Origin: Trichobilharzia regenti
Lineage: Eukaryota > Platyhelminthes > Trematoda > Strigeidida > Schistosomatidae
Reading direction: 5' to 3'
NCBI GenBank assembly: GCA_944472135.2
Contig: OX235270.1
Span: 137,407,632-137,471,631, forward strand
DNA: 64,000 bases
The notes below the pieces were generated by a model. The model worked only from the letters and a program-made list of their open reading frames with translations. It made no database searches and was not told where the DNA came from. Every line of letters starts with the position of its first letter. Position 1 is the first letter of the stretch. Of the stretch, positions 44,369 to 55,870 are shown piece by piece. The position numbers were made by a program, and so were the translations under genes.

Positions 44369-46665
44369 CTTTCATTGATTTTGTTTTATATCTGTATTTC
44401 TAGAATATTGATTGGTCCAAAGATGGGCCACCTACAAAAGGTTCAATTGTAAAGGTTCTTTGGGATGATGGAATAGAATATGTAGGAACATTTGAAGGTA
44501 CTACTTCTGAACAATGGGAAGTAAGTTGACTTTTATGATTTATAAAGTGAAATGATGTTGGCATGAAAATTCACTTATTCAACTTTATGCATTGATTAAC
44601 TGCCTATTTAACGTAGAACTTTGCATAGAATTGCAGCAGTCGAAGTTGTTACATAAAAGTCGACAAAAATTCAAACTAAACGTAATAAATGGAGATGTGT
44701 AGGAGAAGGAATAATTAAACAGAGAAGCGCTGGAATATAACTGATTTAGGAGATTGCCATGAGGGAATGCATCTTCGCTACTGACGACGATTTCGAGCCT
44801 TATCACCAAAAGTCTCTAGGCATTGATTCCTAACGTCTACAGCTCCAATATTTAAGGACTAAAGATTGATGCCTGGTTTTGACTTGATGATCCCCTATTC
44901 TTTCCCACCCGACCCTTTGGTCAACTAACATTGTTGTTCGAATAATGCAATGGCTTGGTATCCGTGAGAGTTGTTTTAGCCATCTGAATCGATGTCTCTT
45001 TACAGTTTCATTGACTGATTTTTCCTCCTGACCTGACACTATGCAGCTGAAGCCCTATGTTCGTCTAGGAACTAAAGGAAACAATAATAATATTAATGAC
45101 ACTATCCACTTAACCCCTATATCACTCATCATATAATATCATTGGCAGAACGCAAATAGACCAGAAAAGTACCTTGCTTTGAGAATGATAGGTACTCGCA
45201 CACGTAAAATGAATATCCTAAGACCTCTAATTTTTAATTTCTCAAGGACTTCTGCAAATATATGGCTTGCTTTTTCGACTGAATCATCTTCCTGTATTCC
45301 AGTTGAAACCTGGGTAGGATTTTGTTATTATTCAAGTGTTTGAGACAGTGTTCGAGGCTCTAAGGGCGGCATGCTGTATGTCAAGTGACACATAATAATA
45401 ATGTTTATATCAGGTAATGCACTTTTTCTGAGCTGCTACTGAAATTTGGCGAATAGCTGAAACATATAGCGTCGCAGACTACACCCACTGTTATTGTTTT
45501 TGAATGTTGACATCATCTTTTATAGAACTGTGTGTAATCCTTTCTAACAATTATCTTTCCTATTATGAATGATGATTACGAATAAGTCCATATATCCTTA
45601 AGTGAAATCTGTCAGGTAGGTAGTTTACCTGTTGTCAAGTGTTCAGGCGGAAACCTGGTTCTGATTGTAACACTTCAGAGTTGTCGGAAATCTCAAAAGG
45701 TTTCTTAAACAGCTTGTGTTAGCTGGGTTTTGAACACTGAGGATGCCTTTATTCTTAACGTTATGTAACTAGAAGCTTTTGTCGACGTCATGAAAATTTA
45801 ATCTGTAAAGTCTTTAAAATGCATAAAATATCTGTCATAATTACATATGAATTATTATATCATTAGATTTTTATTTATTGAAGAGAATACGTTTGTTATC
45901 TTGCATCAGTTTACTAGAATTCGTTTTCTTTGTCATTTAACAGGTCCAACTGGAGTCTGGAGAAGTAAAAGTATTCAATCGTGAACAGTTTTATGTACAG
46001 CCAAAGAAGAAGTGTAAGCTTTAAGCTCTGGTATTTCCTTTTCCTTTTTTTATTTTTACGAAGACAGGATATTCAACTAATTAAAGTAGGTGAAGAAATA
46101 AGTATTTCTATTTCAAATCAAGTACTAAAAAATACATCTATAAAATTTATTCTTATTGTATTCCTTTACGCTCCCACTGGAAAATACGGTTTCAAGCTAG
46201 TGCTTTGAAGCTTCGGTAACAGCGGTATTTACTTTTACTGGATGGGGTTGCTAACCTAATACCTAACCTTCCCTCCTTACCAGTCTTATCGCTGGCTTAG
46301 CGAGGTAAGGAGTGCATCGGCTGGGGATCGGACCCTGAACCACATGCGTGGTTGGCGAGCATTCTATTGCTGCGCCAGCCATCAATGCAAGTAGAAGAAA
46401 TAGATTGAAAATACAGGCATTCGGTTTTTGAAAGTTAAGTGAACCACACTTCCATTGACATTTTTCTCATCTGTTCAGTTGTAAATGGCGGCTATCAACT
46501 ATTTTCGTAATTCAATTTGCATGTAATTGCGGCTACCCTATGAACAATTTTTCTACTAATCATATATATATGTATATATATTGTTTTTTTATAAATTCAG
46601 GTAAACAGTCAGTCGATTTGAATGACGATTCGGATGATAATTCATTACGACCGTCGTGTTCATGA
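32550..46665 (+). CDS. KDM4: KDM4/JMJD2-type histone lysine demethylase (13 visible coding exons)
   Basis: A nuclear Fe(II)/2-oxoglutarate dioxygenase expected to demethylate histone H3 (K9 and K36 in animal KDM4). Exons: 32550-32792, 32827-33247, 33280-33383, 33416-33721, 33754-33888, 37138-37301, 38060-38335, 39840-40270, 41624-41942, 43333-43506, 44404-44520, 45944-46013, 46601-46665 (TGA). All introns are GT-AG and all phases agree if one base is restored in exon 4, giving about 941 residues plus a start. Domain order is JmjN, JmjC, PHD, extended PHD, double Tudor, as in KDM4A-C. No initiator ATG is visible; it may come from a spliced leader or an exon beyond the CR1 element. Whether this copy is active depends on the frameshift near 33590. 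Confidence 0.9.
34690..35165 (+). repeat. RTE-type retrotransposon 3' end in KDM4 intron
   Basis: Decayed frames read [16 protein letters not shown], then [23 protein letters not shown], which match the C-terminal pattern of schistosome RTE ORFs (RWLGHVLRM..., GWGPRDGKN...ETIGDMAQN in the element at 59642). It ends near AAATAAAATAGATGG. Only the 3' end is present. Confidence 0.6.
35930..36200 (+). repeat. RTE-type 3' end, copy 1 of a repeated segment
   Basis: About 265 bp are nearly identical to 40950-41215. The frames include [10 protein letters not shown], equivalent to GDMAQNRSQW in the intact RTE ORF. Both copies lie in KDM4 introns in the same orientation as the gene. The flanks between these and neighbouring exons show no other feature. 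Confidence 0.65.
37138..41942 (+). CDS. KDM4: KDM4 exons 6-9: PHD and extended PHD fingers
   Basis: Exon 6 ends in [13 protein letters not shown] (first zinc Cys pair). Exon 7 continues [16 protein letters not shown] and WICDACKAD. Exon 8 opens with [13 protein letters not shown], then [21 protein letters not shown] poorly conserved spacer of about 100 residues follows, and exon 9 has [12 protein letters not shown] and [18 protein letters not shown]. The order Cys4-His-Cys3 followed by the extended finger is that of the KDM4 PHD/ePHD pair. The first intron here (33889-37137) is 3.2 kb and filled with repeats. The exon 9 acceptor is TATCCCAG at 41616-41623. Confidence 0.88.
39195..39712 (+). 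repeat. Solo LTR (518 bp) with target duplication ATCAC, in KDM4 intron
   Basis: It starts TGTTATGTACTCGTCG and ends GATACATATCA. ATCAC flanks both sides (39190-39194 and 39713-39717), an exact 5-bp duplication. A second copy with its own duplication is at 47786-48225. No internal region is present, so it is a solo LTR. Orientation is set by similarity to that copy and by AATAAA near 39328. Confidence 0.85.
40445..40555 (+). repeat. Sm-alpha-like SINE tail with hammerhead remnant
   Basis: GTGGGTGCACACTAATGAAG, then GAGTCCCAAACTAAAACGAAAC, matches the hammerhead part of the SINE at 28711 (GTGGGTGCGTACCGTCGATG). The stem II loop and GAAAC are kept, while the CTGATGA core is altered to CTAATGA. 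The tRNA-like head is missing. Confidence 0.55.
40950..41215 (+). repeat. RTE-type 3' end, copy 2 of a repeated segment
   Basis: It matches 35930-36200 with few differences, starting near ACTGAGTCTTCATCTCACTC and ending near TCTTCCAGATCTGGAT. Both copies are in introns of the same gene about 5 kb apart. Confidence 0.65.
43333..46665 (+). CDS. KDM4: KDM4 exons 10-13: double Tudor domain and C-terminus
   Basis: Exon 10 encodes [14 protein letters not shown]...[19 protein letters not shown], the first Tudor strand set. Exon 11 encodes [20 protein letters not shown], the second Tudor, completed by exon 12 ([19 protein letters not shown]). In KDM4A these hybrid Tudors read H3K4me3 and H4K20me3. 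The last exon adds an acidic tail ([10 protein letters not shown]) and TGA at 46663-46665. The exon 12/13 junction rebuilds TGT across the intron, which supports both splice sites. I found no clear AATAAA in the next 500 bp. Confidence 0.88.
43740..43873 (-). repeat. Diverged fragment of the same LTR family
   Basis: On the minus strand the sequence starts TGTTATGTACTCGTCGAG at 43873 and continues with CAGAAGACCACC, aligned with the first 130 bp of the LTRs at 39195 and 47786 but clearly diverged. The rest is not recognisable. Confidence 0.6.
44323..44366. repeat. (TA)n microsatellite
   Basis: An uninterrupted TA run of about 44 bp lies just 37 bp upstream of the KDM4 exon 11 start, inside the intron. 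Confidence 0.9.
44640..45045 (-). repeat. RTE-type retrotransposon 3' fragment in KDM4 intron
   Basis: A minus-strand frame reads [18 protein letters not shown], then [22 protein letters not shown], collinear with VKLQRLRWLGHVLRMPSH and ADIGSGWKK...QTKTWHQSM of the element at 59642. Further frames toward 44640 give a degraded QWRRCI-type end. It is opposite in orientation to KDM4. Confidence 0.7.
46167..46385 (-). repeat. tRNA-derived SINE in the last KDM4 intron
   Basis: It is collinear with 14636-14860 (TTGAAGCTTCGGTAACAGC at the far end, TGGCTTAGCGAGGTAA in the body). The pol III boxes are more diverged than in the 12066 copy. Confidence 0.7.
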
Positions 46666-47785
46666 CATTTCTGCAGCCGCATTTTGAATAAGCGTTTGTG
46701 AATTCACTCTGCATTTTGTTAATTGTATATGACCTATTTTTAAACTTTCGGTTTTGTAAGTCTGACTACATATTTTCAAGTAAAAGTGCATTTATGCTGT
46801 TGTAGTGAAGTTTGTATTTCCTATTTGAACTGTTATTTTTATGAAAAATACTGATGTACATGACTAAATGTGAACCTGTTCAACAATTCAGCTATTTTCG
46901 TGTAGTGAAGCTCTGTTATGTTGTCAGTTTTAGAGTATGAAGAAGTTATCGATCATTTGCTGTATTTCGTTTAGATTTTCAGCTCAAATTTCCACTCTTT
47001 ATTATGTACATGTAAATTTCAAGTCACCATTGGCGATGATGTCATGTTTAGGCACTCTTAGTTCTGTGCATTCTTGAATGTAAATAACGTTTACCACAAA
47101 TCTCACTCAACGCACTTCGTAATTTATCTTAAATGTGTAGGTAAAATTTGAAATGTAGCAACTAAGTTTCGCTGCTTAGTGCTGTAGGACGCTCAGGTGA
47201 CGCAGTCCTCGGGAAGACTTGTTCTTATCGTCCATCCATTTTGGCACTCATCAGCAACTAGGATCTGCACTGGGGTAACTCTCACTCTCCTCCTTTATTT
47301 GAAACTTCATTCAACCTCACTAACTTTAATTATTACTTGGATGATCAGATTATAAATGGACGTCTAAAAGTCTCCAATACTTATAGAGCGAACACTTTGG
47401 ATCACAACTATTAAGGTTATATTATCCTGCAGGCTTTGACTATTCTCCACGTCTGCTGCCGTGAGAATTGATAACTTTTCACAGGATAGCATATAATCTT
47501 GGCAACTACTTTAGACCATGGACCGCTTACAAGATAATTCCTAGTGACAAATTAGGAATTGGAGTGGAATGGCAGCATTTCATATTCAGTCATAGATGCT
47601 ACTATTGGCTTACATTATAATTTGTTCATTAGATATATCACATAGTGTGACAGCGTTATTTACTGGTTGACGTTTCCAATACAATTTTTTATTCATAATC
47701 ATAGCAGTTGCAACTATACAATCTGCGAAAATGGGAGTTCAGACTTATTTGCTTGGAAAATCTTGGGCACTACCAGTTGACAGGG

Positions 47786-48225
47786 TGTTATGTACTCGTC
47801 GCTAAGTTATTGTTATGGTCTGGTCGAGAATTTAATAGTCCTGACGCGAGAAGGCGGAAATCAGAAGACCACTAGGTTTGCGATGATACTTCTGTTGTCC
47901 AAATACAAGGAGACGAAAATAAATGGTCTCACACCAAAGTGATAAGTAAATAAAAGTAGTTCCCACAGAATGTGTGAACGAAATATATATATAGCAAAAT
48001 ATATATAGCAGACATGTCAACAACCACACATATAATATGGATATATGTCACCAAGCAACGGACTGTCAACAAACACTCATATTATATAATATAATATAAG
48101 GAGAATACACATTAATAAAGGAGACAAGTTCATACAAGTGAAATGGTCACAGACTAAGCGAGCAAACAGAAAGAGAGACCAACATACACACACAAATAAA
48201 TATATATATATGTGGATACATATCA
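47786..48225 (+). repeat. Solo LTR (440 bp) with target duplication CAGGG
   Basis: It starts TGTTATGTACTCGTCG and ends GATACATATCA, flanked by CAGGG at 47781-47785 and 48226-48230. It lacks about 80 bp present in the middle of 39195-39712. It lies 1.1 kb downstream of the KDM4 stop. Confidence 0.88.
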
Positions 48226-48230
48226 CAGGG

Positions 48231-50400
48231 TAAAATCACTCCACAAGAATTTGTATAGTTGCAGTTCATATGATTGCTTACAATAAATAATACATCTAAC
48301 AAATTAATATGGAATTACACAGTGCCAAAGTTCTACACATACAATAATTTAATACTGTAGGCTATTACAAGTTCACTGAGGTAAACCCCCTCTCCGTTTA
48401 TTGAACGTCCTGAAAGCGCTTATTCCACTAATTACGTTAAATATCGCTCTTCAAGTACAGACCACACTTATTGGTGAACACTTCGCATGACTGAACGTAG
48501 TCGGTGTATCAGGACATGGTTTTGCAGGTGTTGGCACTATCATGTATGTACCCGCGTGTGTGCTGCTTAAAATTTAAAAAGCAATTAGTATAAAGACATC
48601 CAAAGAAAGAATATTGGCCTACAATCGGAGTATGAATCTACCGTTGAAAAAATAAAGGGTGGTTGTTACACTACTGAAAAGAATGTAGTTGGCAAGTGAG
48701 ATGAAGACGTATCCTTGACGGCATGTTGATAGCCGTACTTTTGTGTACCCGCAAGTGGGACAGTTCGTCATTGGAGTTGTCGCACCATTTAGCTGCTTGG
48801 TGAAGTTTACATTTTCCAGTAGGATTTTATTCGGTCACTTGCTTAACTGACAATTTATACTGTTAGAGCACAGAAAAGAAATGATATGTCAATGGATTTA
48901 TTTACTGGATTCAATGAATATGTTGCGTACTAAAGTCTGAGGACTTGGCGGGAGTGTCAAGAATGCATCCAACTTTCCGAAGGGATGATAACTTCATGCA
49001 ACTTCAATTATAGCTTGACTATAATTTCCGGCGAACCTTGAGTTACCACAAAATATATGGCAGTCAGATTAATCATCATGAAAATGTATGCTTGACTCAG
49101 CATATAATCCGTATATAGTCCATTCTTGTCACTAAGTAGGCATCAAGCATTACAGTAAGCGGTGGAATACATGTAGGCTTCATGTTTTTAGTCGAAATAC
49201 ACTGGGTCTCCGTTCACCCTCAGATTGAATGTCGAATTCAGTTGGAATAAACTAGTCTCCATCACTATTGCGAGATTACAGCTGTGAAAGTAAGTGAACG
49301 CCTCCTTCATAAGATTAGGTGATGCATTTAGTTGATATGATTGCATTATTAGTACACGTCTGTATAAGGTAATAATGAATTCGTTGCGCTAATAATACCT
49401 ATTATAGTTGTTGTTATTGCAGGCATTATGAATATGAAGTCTGTTATTATTATTACTACTGCTGTTATTATGTATCGTAAAGCCGTTATCATTGGTATCA
49501 AAATTCCTGTTGAAGCTTTAGGAATTAATTCAAAACTCATTATGAAATAATTTTATTGCTTCCTGATGCTTCGATGGACCTACTAAATGTCGACCAACAA
49601 TAAATTGTGAAGCCACTTAGGTTGGATGAAAACTATTTAGCTACTTTTATTGTATGTAAAGTGACTACTTGTTATTACTTATCAGTTAGTCATCTGGAAA
49701 ATTTTTTATTTAGACTGTAACGACAGAGAGTAAAGGCCAGACAACAGATCGTTTATTGAGGAAATCAAGAGATATTTACATTATTGTCAGCGGAGAAGCA
49801 ACGTCTACTGGCTGGTTGTTTTCCTGCTGAAGGTTGTTCTGTACTCCTCGCGACCGTTTCTCAGGAAGTTAAGCCTTATATCTGCGAATCCGATTTCCAC
49901 AAGTCTGCTGTGATTGGGTGATGAGTTCCTCAAGGCTAAGCTTTGTCGTTCTTTTTCTAATGATCCCGACTTGGGACGTAACAATAACGTAAATTGTTGT
50001 CTACAATTTTGGCTTGCAGCCAGCTCTCACCACAAGTCCACACATTTTCTACTCAAGGTAATGATGCTTTTCTTCAACCTTTTTAGACTTATGGAGAAAC
50101 ATATATGTATTATATGCTCAGATGGAACCTACAGACAGTAACAGAGGATTACTCATCAGAATTATCCGTTTAGCTGAAATCAATGAGTCTGTGCTTCTTC
50201 TGTTGCAATGCGATTGTGTTCCAGCAACAGTAGTAACACGACCAATTAGATTTGTCAGAAGTGGAAGTGCTTAATTCGAAGTAAACTTGTATTTGAAAGT
50301 AATGCAATGTTGAAAAATGGTTACATATCATAGTATTCTGTATATGTTTCGGTAAAAAATTCCAATTCCTCACAGGAGTATTCATAATAAGACTAAACCA
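48231..50400. other. Stretch without recognised genes
   Basis: AT-rich DNA with a degenerate ATT/ATTATT-rich run at about 49380-49480. I could not assign any ORF or repeat family with confidence. Confidence 0.5.
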
Positions 50401-50404
50401 ATTT

Positions 50405-51000
50405 CTCTACATAAATTCTTCAAGGTTAACATCCCGGCTGTTATAGTTTAGTGTCGCGTCATTGGCATCATTGCTGTTTGGATTTGTCGAAAACGCGCGT
50501 AAAAACCGAAAGCTGCCTTGTATGTGGTCGATAAAGAATGACGTTCTCGTATATGTCCCCGAAAGCCCCAATATTTCATAGCAGTCTTCATAGTTATGTT
50601 TAACCAAGCCCTGTACATAAACTCATCGAGATAACTGCATATCATTGCATTTCTTAATCCATTCACAGATCTGATCCGTTTTTGAGGTGACTTCAAAAGT
50701 TTTCGATATAACTAGCGCGAGTTCCATCGAAAGGATTGATGAAATCATTTGTATAGTTGACGACGTGATGAATATAGCTCAGGGTTGATAGCTGGCTATA
50801 ACATAACTACTCCACCCATCTGTATGGATAGTTGTTCCAGGCAGCGCTAAGCGTTAGATAATAGGCAATGAAACATTTGCACTGCGATTAGGGGTCGCTC
50901 CAATGTATCCTTTGTGGAGGGTGGTGTCATATGTCCCCAACACCCAAAAACTTGGAAAATTTTACTGTACACTGGAGGTTGCTTACAAATTGTAAGTAGT
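50405..51000 (-). pseudogene. Merlin-type DDE transposase remnant
   Basis: Minus-strand frames in order read VLGTYDTTLHKGYIGATPNR (near 50930), LPGTTIHTDGWSSYVIA with the second catalytic Asp (near 50830), INPFDGTRASYIENF with the catalytic Glu (near 50730), and NAMICSYLDEFMYRAW (near 50640). This order and the T-D-G-W, I-E and Y-L-D-E-F motifs are those of Merlin/IS1016-type transposases, known in schistosomes. At least three frameshifts separate the pieces. The first catalytic Asp and the N-terminus were not securely identified, and no terminal inverted repeats were found. Confidence 0.65.
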
Positions 51001-51689
51001 TCGATTTTTCTGTCGAAATTACGTTACCAGCGAACCAGAATGCGGGTAGTTATCGACCAACATCAGTTCGATGAGAGACTCTTATCCAAATTGCCATAGT
51101 GGGTAGAGGGTGTTCTTGTGTCACACCAAGGTGCCGATAAAATTCTAGAAATAACACAACAGCCAGTCACTCAAATATGCTTAGTCGCTAAACAGACTTC
51201 GAGTACGGACACTGTATTGATATAGTTATGAACTCCATCCAGCAACTACTTGTATGAAATAATCCCTGTAATTTCTCCTCGGCCTCCCGAACTCCCATCA
51301 ACGGCGAAACTCAAGTGGTCCCGTTCACTAAAAAATCCTAACTGGTAATGGTATCACAACAGGAAGCGAGATGCCGCAGAAAACCTGGAATTTTGGCAAT
51401 GTCTCGAAGACATTAGGAAACTATCCCACCGGCACGGGTTAACGGCAACCGTCGCCGGTAGCGGTAGTCGTCTGCCTTACATCCATGATGTAGTCAACCA
51501 TACCAGGTACTTGGTCAACACATGAGTCAAAATCAGCGTCCTTCCTGCTTCACAGGCAAATAGACAGAAGAAAGCTACTTTAAACTTACAGGCTGTAATT
51601 AGAAAGCCTACGGCATCCTTTGGTAGGAGGTTCATAAGTCTGAAAGTGGGTTTACGCAAACTTATTTAGTAAATTTTTTATTTTGCTGA

Positions 51690-54600
51690 CGTTACAATGC
51701 CTTTCATAGGCACAGATCTACTCGTATATGTCTGCCGACATAGAATGATAGACAGCATCATTAGACTGTCTGTCAAAGGCTTCACCTACGTAGGCCGCAC
51801 CTTGTCACTTGCTAAGAAGAGGGTAACCTTTTGTCCAACTTTCCAGCCGACTGTTGATAAGTATCCGGAACTTAATCGCTCACCTAACGTTATACTGTAC
51901 ATAACCAGCAATGCATCACACCAGAACCTCTGGACAACCCGTGACATCTAAAGCACTATGACTTGCTCCTGACAGACTAAAACTCATTAGAAATGAGTTC
52001 GGACATATGCTCACTATTGGCATCATTCGGCCATCGAATAGCCCATGGGCATCTCCACTGTATATGATACTGAAAAAGATAGCAACAGTTGGCAACCCAC
52101 TGGTGATTACCGGCTATTGAACTCCAGAAAACCCTTGATTGCTATCCATTGCCTCACACAAACGACTTGACGGCAACAGCACCTGATGCGACTGTTTCCA
52201 CGAAAACAGACTTGATTAAAGCGTATAATCAAATCCCGATGGCACCAGAAGATATTTTTAAAACGGCTATAATTACGCCTTTCTGACCTTTTGAATTTCT
52301 ACGTATCCCGCTCCACCTCCGGAATGCAGCACAAACATTCCAACTCTCCGCTGACAAATTATTTTGCTGTCTTGACTTTGTATACGCATACTTGGACGAC
52401 TACCTCATTCTCAGTCCAGAAGAGGAAATCCACATTAGACACTTCAACTTGGCAATTGAAAGGTTACGCCTACATGGGGTAATCATCATATTCAAGTCAG
52501 ATAGGTGTTGACTTACTCGACTTTCTTGGTCACACCATTGACCGCTAAGGTATTCGCCCAATGGCTAGTAAAGTCGAGGCGATACTGAACTTTCCAGGGC
52601 AACAGACAGTGAAAGGTTTTCGCACTTTTAACGGCTTGGAAAGTTATTACCGATGGTTTATTCTCAACTATGCTTCTCTGATTCAGATATCAACAGACCT
52701 TCTTCGAGGGGATAACAAAATGCTTTCAGAATAAGAAGACTTGCCGATGCCACACATTTATATCAAAACCATGGTTAATTATCTCGGTCGATGCATCAGA
52801 CACTGCAATCGGAGCAGTTCTGCAACAACTTGTCAACACAGAATGGCAACTACTCGCCTTTTTCTCGAGAAGTCTACAGTTAGAAGAGGACTTCTGGCAA
52901 TGTCCTGATCTATACGTCATTTCTAACATTCAGTGGAGGGGCGGGAATTTATAAGTTTCACTGACCACAAACCTCTGACGTAGTCTCTGAACTCAACTTC
53001 GGATAAGCATCCACCTAGACAATCGCGACTACTGGACTGCGTTTCACAGTTTAGATCGGATATTCACCATGAATCCAGAGTGAGCATCCCTGTGAAAGAT
53101 GCCTTGTCGCGCGTTTGACATAGATCTGGCGAAATGAGCTTGTAGTGCACATTGTACCCTTGAACGTTTGTTTAAACTCGCGCACCCATCGCTTGGCACA
53201 CTTTTATCTTTTGAGCTGTGACTCTTCCGTATGTTCATTGGTTCGCCCTCTTGTTGTGCTTTCATTCTGCACACTCTCTGAGCCTATCTCCAGTGACGTC
53301 AGCAGATAAGTTGTACAACCTCTTAATTTATGAAATTTCATATTTCGTTTGTGTAAAATATAACTGTCCCAGATGCACTTGTCATATCAAGTCTTTTTAC
53401 CTTAGTTCGGTTCGTCAGTATCTGCGCGTTAAGCAGAGTACAGATAAGGTCATAAAATGGTGAAGAAGTTTTGTAAGAGTCCAGAATTGAGGTCTACCCT
53501 AAGCCGTAATAGCTCTTGTAGGCTCGTTCTCAAAAGAAAGATAATGAGCTTCAACAGTTGTCGAAAACAACTCTGAAATCAGCCGAGAAAACCTTACGTG
53601 TAGGATGAAACACTATTTTGTTCGAAATTTCCACGAGTACACTCCGCCGCATCCTACCTATAAGTTAACTCTGTAACGTCTTCAATACGTTGCATGGCTT
53701 GTCAGACCCAGGTATTCGAACTACCAACAAGCTTGTAACTGGCCAGCTTCGTCGGCCTGGTATCAATGAAAAAGCGAGATAATAGGCCCATGCGTCTTTA
53801 GCTTGCCAAAAGCTCGAAGTACATAGACACACCAGATGCCCTCTTGGCATCTTACCCCTGAGTCCCATTTCTAACACGTTCATGTAGATCCGATTCGACT
53901 CCTTCCATATTCTTATGGATACACCTATGTCTTAAAATATACCAACCGTTTCACACGATGGACTGAAGCAGTACCCATCAAGGATGTATCTGCTGAAACA
54001 ATCGCACGCGTCTTTATCGAACGATGGACCGTAAACTTTGGATGGCTATCCTCCATAACAAACGACTGCGGGCGGCAATTCAAAAGTGGCTTCTCCTTCT
54101 CCTTGGCCAAAGTCCTAGGTTGTATGCGCCTTAGAATAACGGCCTGTCATCATCAAGCTAATGGTATGATAGAACGTCTACCCCGACAGTCGAAGGCTGG
54201 GTTATCAGTTGTCAACAATGCATATTGGACTAAATCGCCGTCGATACTTGTTTAAGGCATACCAAATACCTGGAGGCTGATGCTGGCTGTACTGCTTCTG
54301 GGCCAGTATATGGCACAACACTACTAACGCCAGGTGAGATTGTTTCTCCCTCTAGCTTCCCACTGGCGGTAGATCACGCCTTGTGAATCATCAGGCTTAC
54401 AAACGCAGCGAGTTCAGTTAAATATTCCCCCCTCTAATCACAGTCCATAGACATTTTTGCTCACCCATGTCTGAAAGCTTCTTCACATTTATTTGTTCGT
54501 CGTCACGCCAAGCGTTGCCACCTGGAACCACTATACGATGGACCATATAGAGCCATTAAATGTATGGTTAATTCTTTGTCCCAAACAAAAAGACTACGAA

Positions 54601-55870
54601 GGCTCTGCATGCACTGACCGTCTGAAACCGGCCTACATAGAAGTCAATCCAATTAGCATAGAGCCAAGAATTCCCAATAATACACACGTGACCGATTATC
54701 TCTCACTCCCCTGTACTTTTAATGTTTGCCTCACATCTCAGCTTGATAGCTGTATATTTCTGTTTTTGCTGTGAGACTCGCAGAAGTGTTTCTCCAGTCC
54801 CACAATCGTGACCAATAATTCTTTCACTAATTGGTTTTGGTTAATGATATAAAAAAGCCACGAACTCAGTCACCTGTTAACCCGACGACTGATAGCACAT
54901 ATATGCTTGGAACAACGAGCAACAAAACTCTCAGAAAATATTGAAGTGAGAACCACGGCTTGCCAACACGCCTCAAGCATGGAGCTGCTGTGTCACTGCC
55001 AACTGAGACGCGGGATATAAGGTGCAGTATGGCTATGAATGCAAGACGTTCAGAAGATTTGGCCAGCATATCTGAACTGTCAACGCAGATTAATGACATA
55101 AAATGACAGGTCTGGAACTTGCAACCAAGAGGCAGACACAAAGAAATCAGCTCGGTTTGGACTAGCTTCTATGTGGATATTGGATAAAATATGAAATTCA
55201 CGTTGTTCATGTTTTCATACTCCTCATCTCCCTGTGTTAAATTTATGAGTCAAATCCATATTGTGGTTTTTTCTCTTTTCAATGGTATTCTTTTGATTAC
55301 TGCATTATATAATTTCACTTATTCACATAAAAGCAACAGAAACACATTGAACATCGAATGCTACCATGGAAAGGCTCTTAGGCTTATTTGAAAATCTGTA
55401 ATTAGATATTAGTGAGAGACGATATACGGATTACTTCACTTCAATACTGTTTGCTGAAAACTAAAAAGAATTCTGTGAGACATTACTAGTTAAATTTACA
55501 TGTTCCATTGCATAACTGCATAATATAAAATGTATTGTAGTGGTTGCGGTTTTCCTATTTAATTTTTTTTGAGTTTGCATAACATCGTGTATTCATGGAT
55601 GAAAGGATTTCAGGTGTCTCTATTCCACAGGAAGTCCTCCTCAGATATGGGGGGATGTAAGTTGAGTTCACTGTGTTTAATTTCCACATGTGCTGTAGCA
55701 CTAATATTCAGAAGGAATACTTGTATGGTGAATTCCAATCTCTAGATTTCGTCTACATACCAAGCTTCCTGAGATCTCAGATATCTAGCATCGACTCTTT
55801 GTGTAAGTATGTCTTTTTGCTGGTAGCAATATAGGACATTTTGTAGATCGTTACGGCGTTTGTCAATCTC
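51690..55870 (+). mobile_element. Degenerate gypsy-type LTR retrotransposon pol
   Basis: Frames read together give a Ty3/gypsy pol in order. Before the RT: IDSIIRLSVKGFTYVGRT. RT N-terminal part: LAPDRLKLIRNEFGHMLTIG and IIRPSNSPWASPLYMILKK (near 51975-52075). RT/RNase H connection: FRTFNGLESYYRWF (near 52620). RNase H: SVDASDTAIGAVLQQ (near 52790). Integrase core: TRWTEAVPI...IERWTVNFGWLSSITNDCG (53950-54080) and the ANGTIERL-like Glu region (ANGMIERL here, near 54160). Stops and shifts are frequent. No LTRs were recognised. From 53612 on it is duplicated at 4812-7070. Confidence 0.8.

Noticed and set aside
44176..44452. Two overlapping frames with IYIYIYIY runs
   Set aside because: They are translations of the (TA)n microsatellite next to KDM4 exon 11.
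49349..49540. Ile/Thr-rich minus-strand frame
   Set aside because: It is a translation of an ATT-rich low-complexity run.
49715..49930. TGTAACGACAGAG... as a possible 5' LTR for the gypsy pol at 51690
   Set aside because: No second copy was found in the window and no TSD or matching CA end could be fixed.
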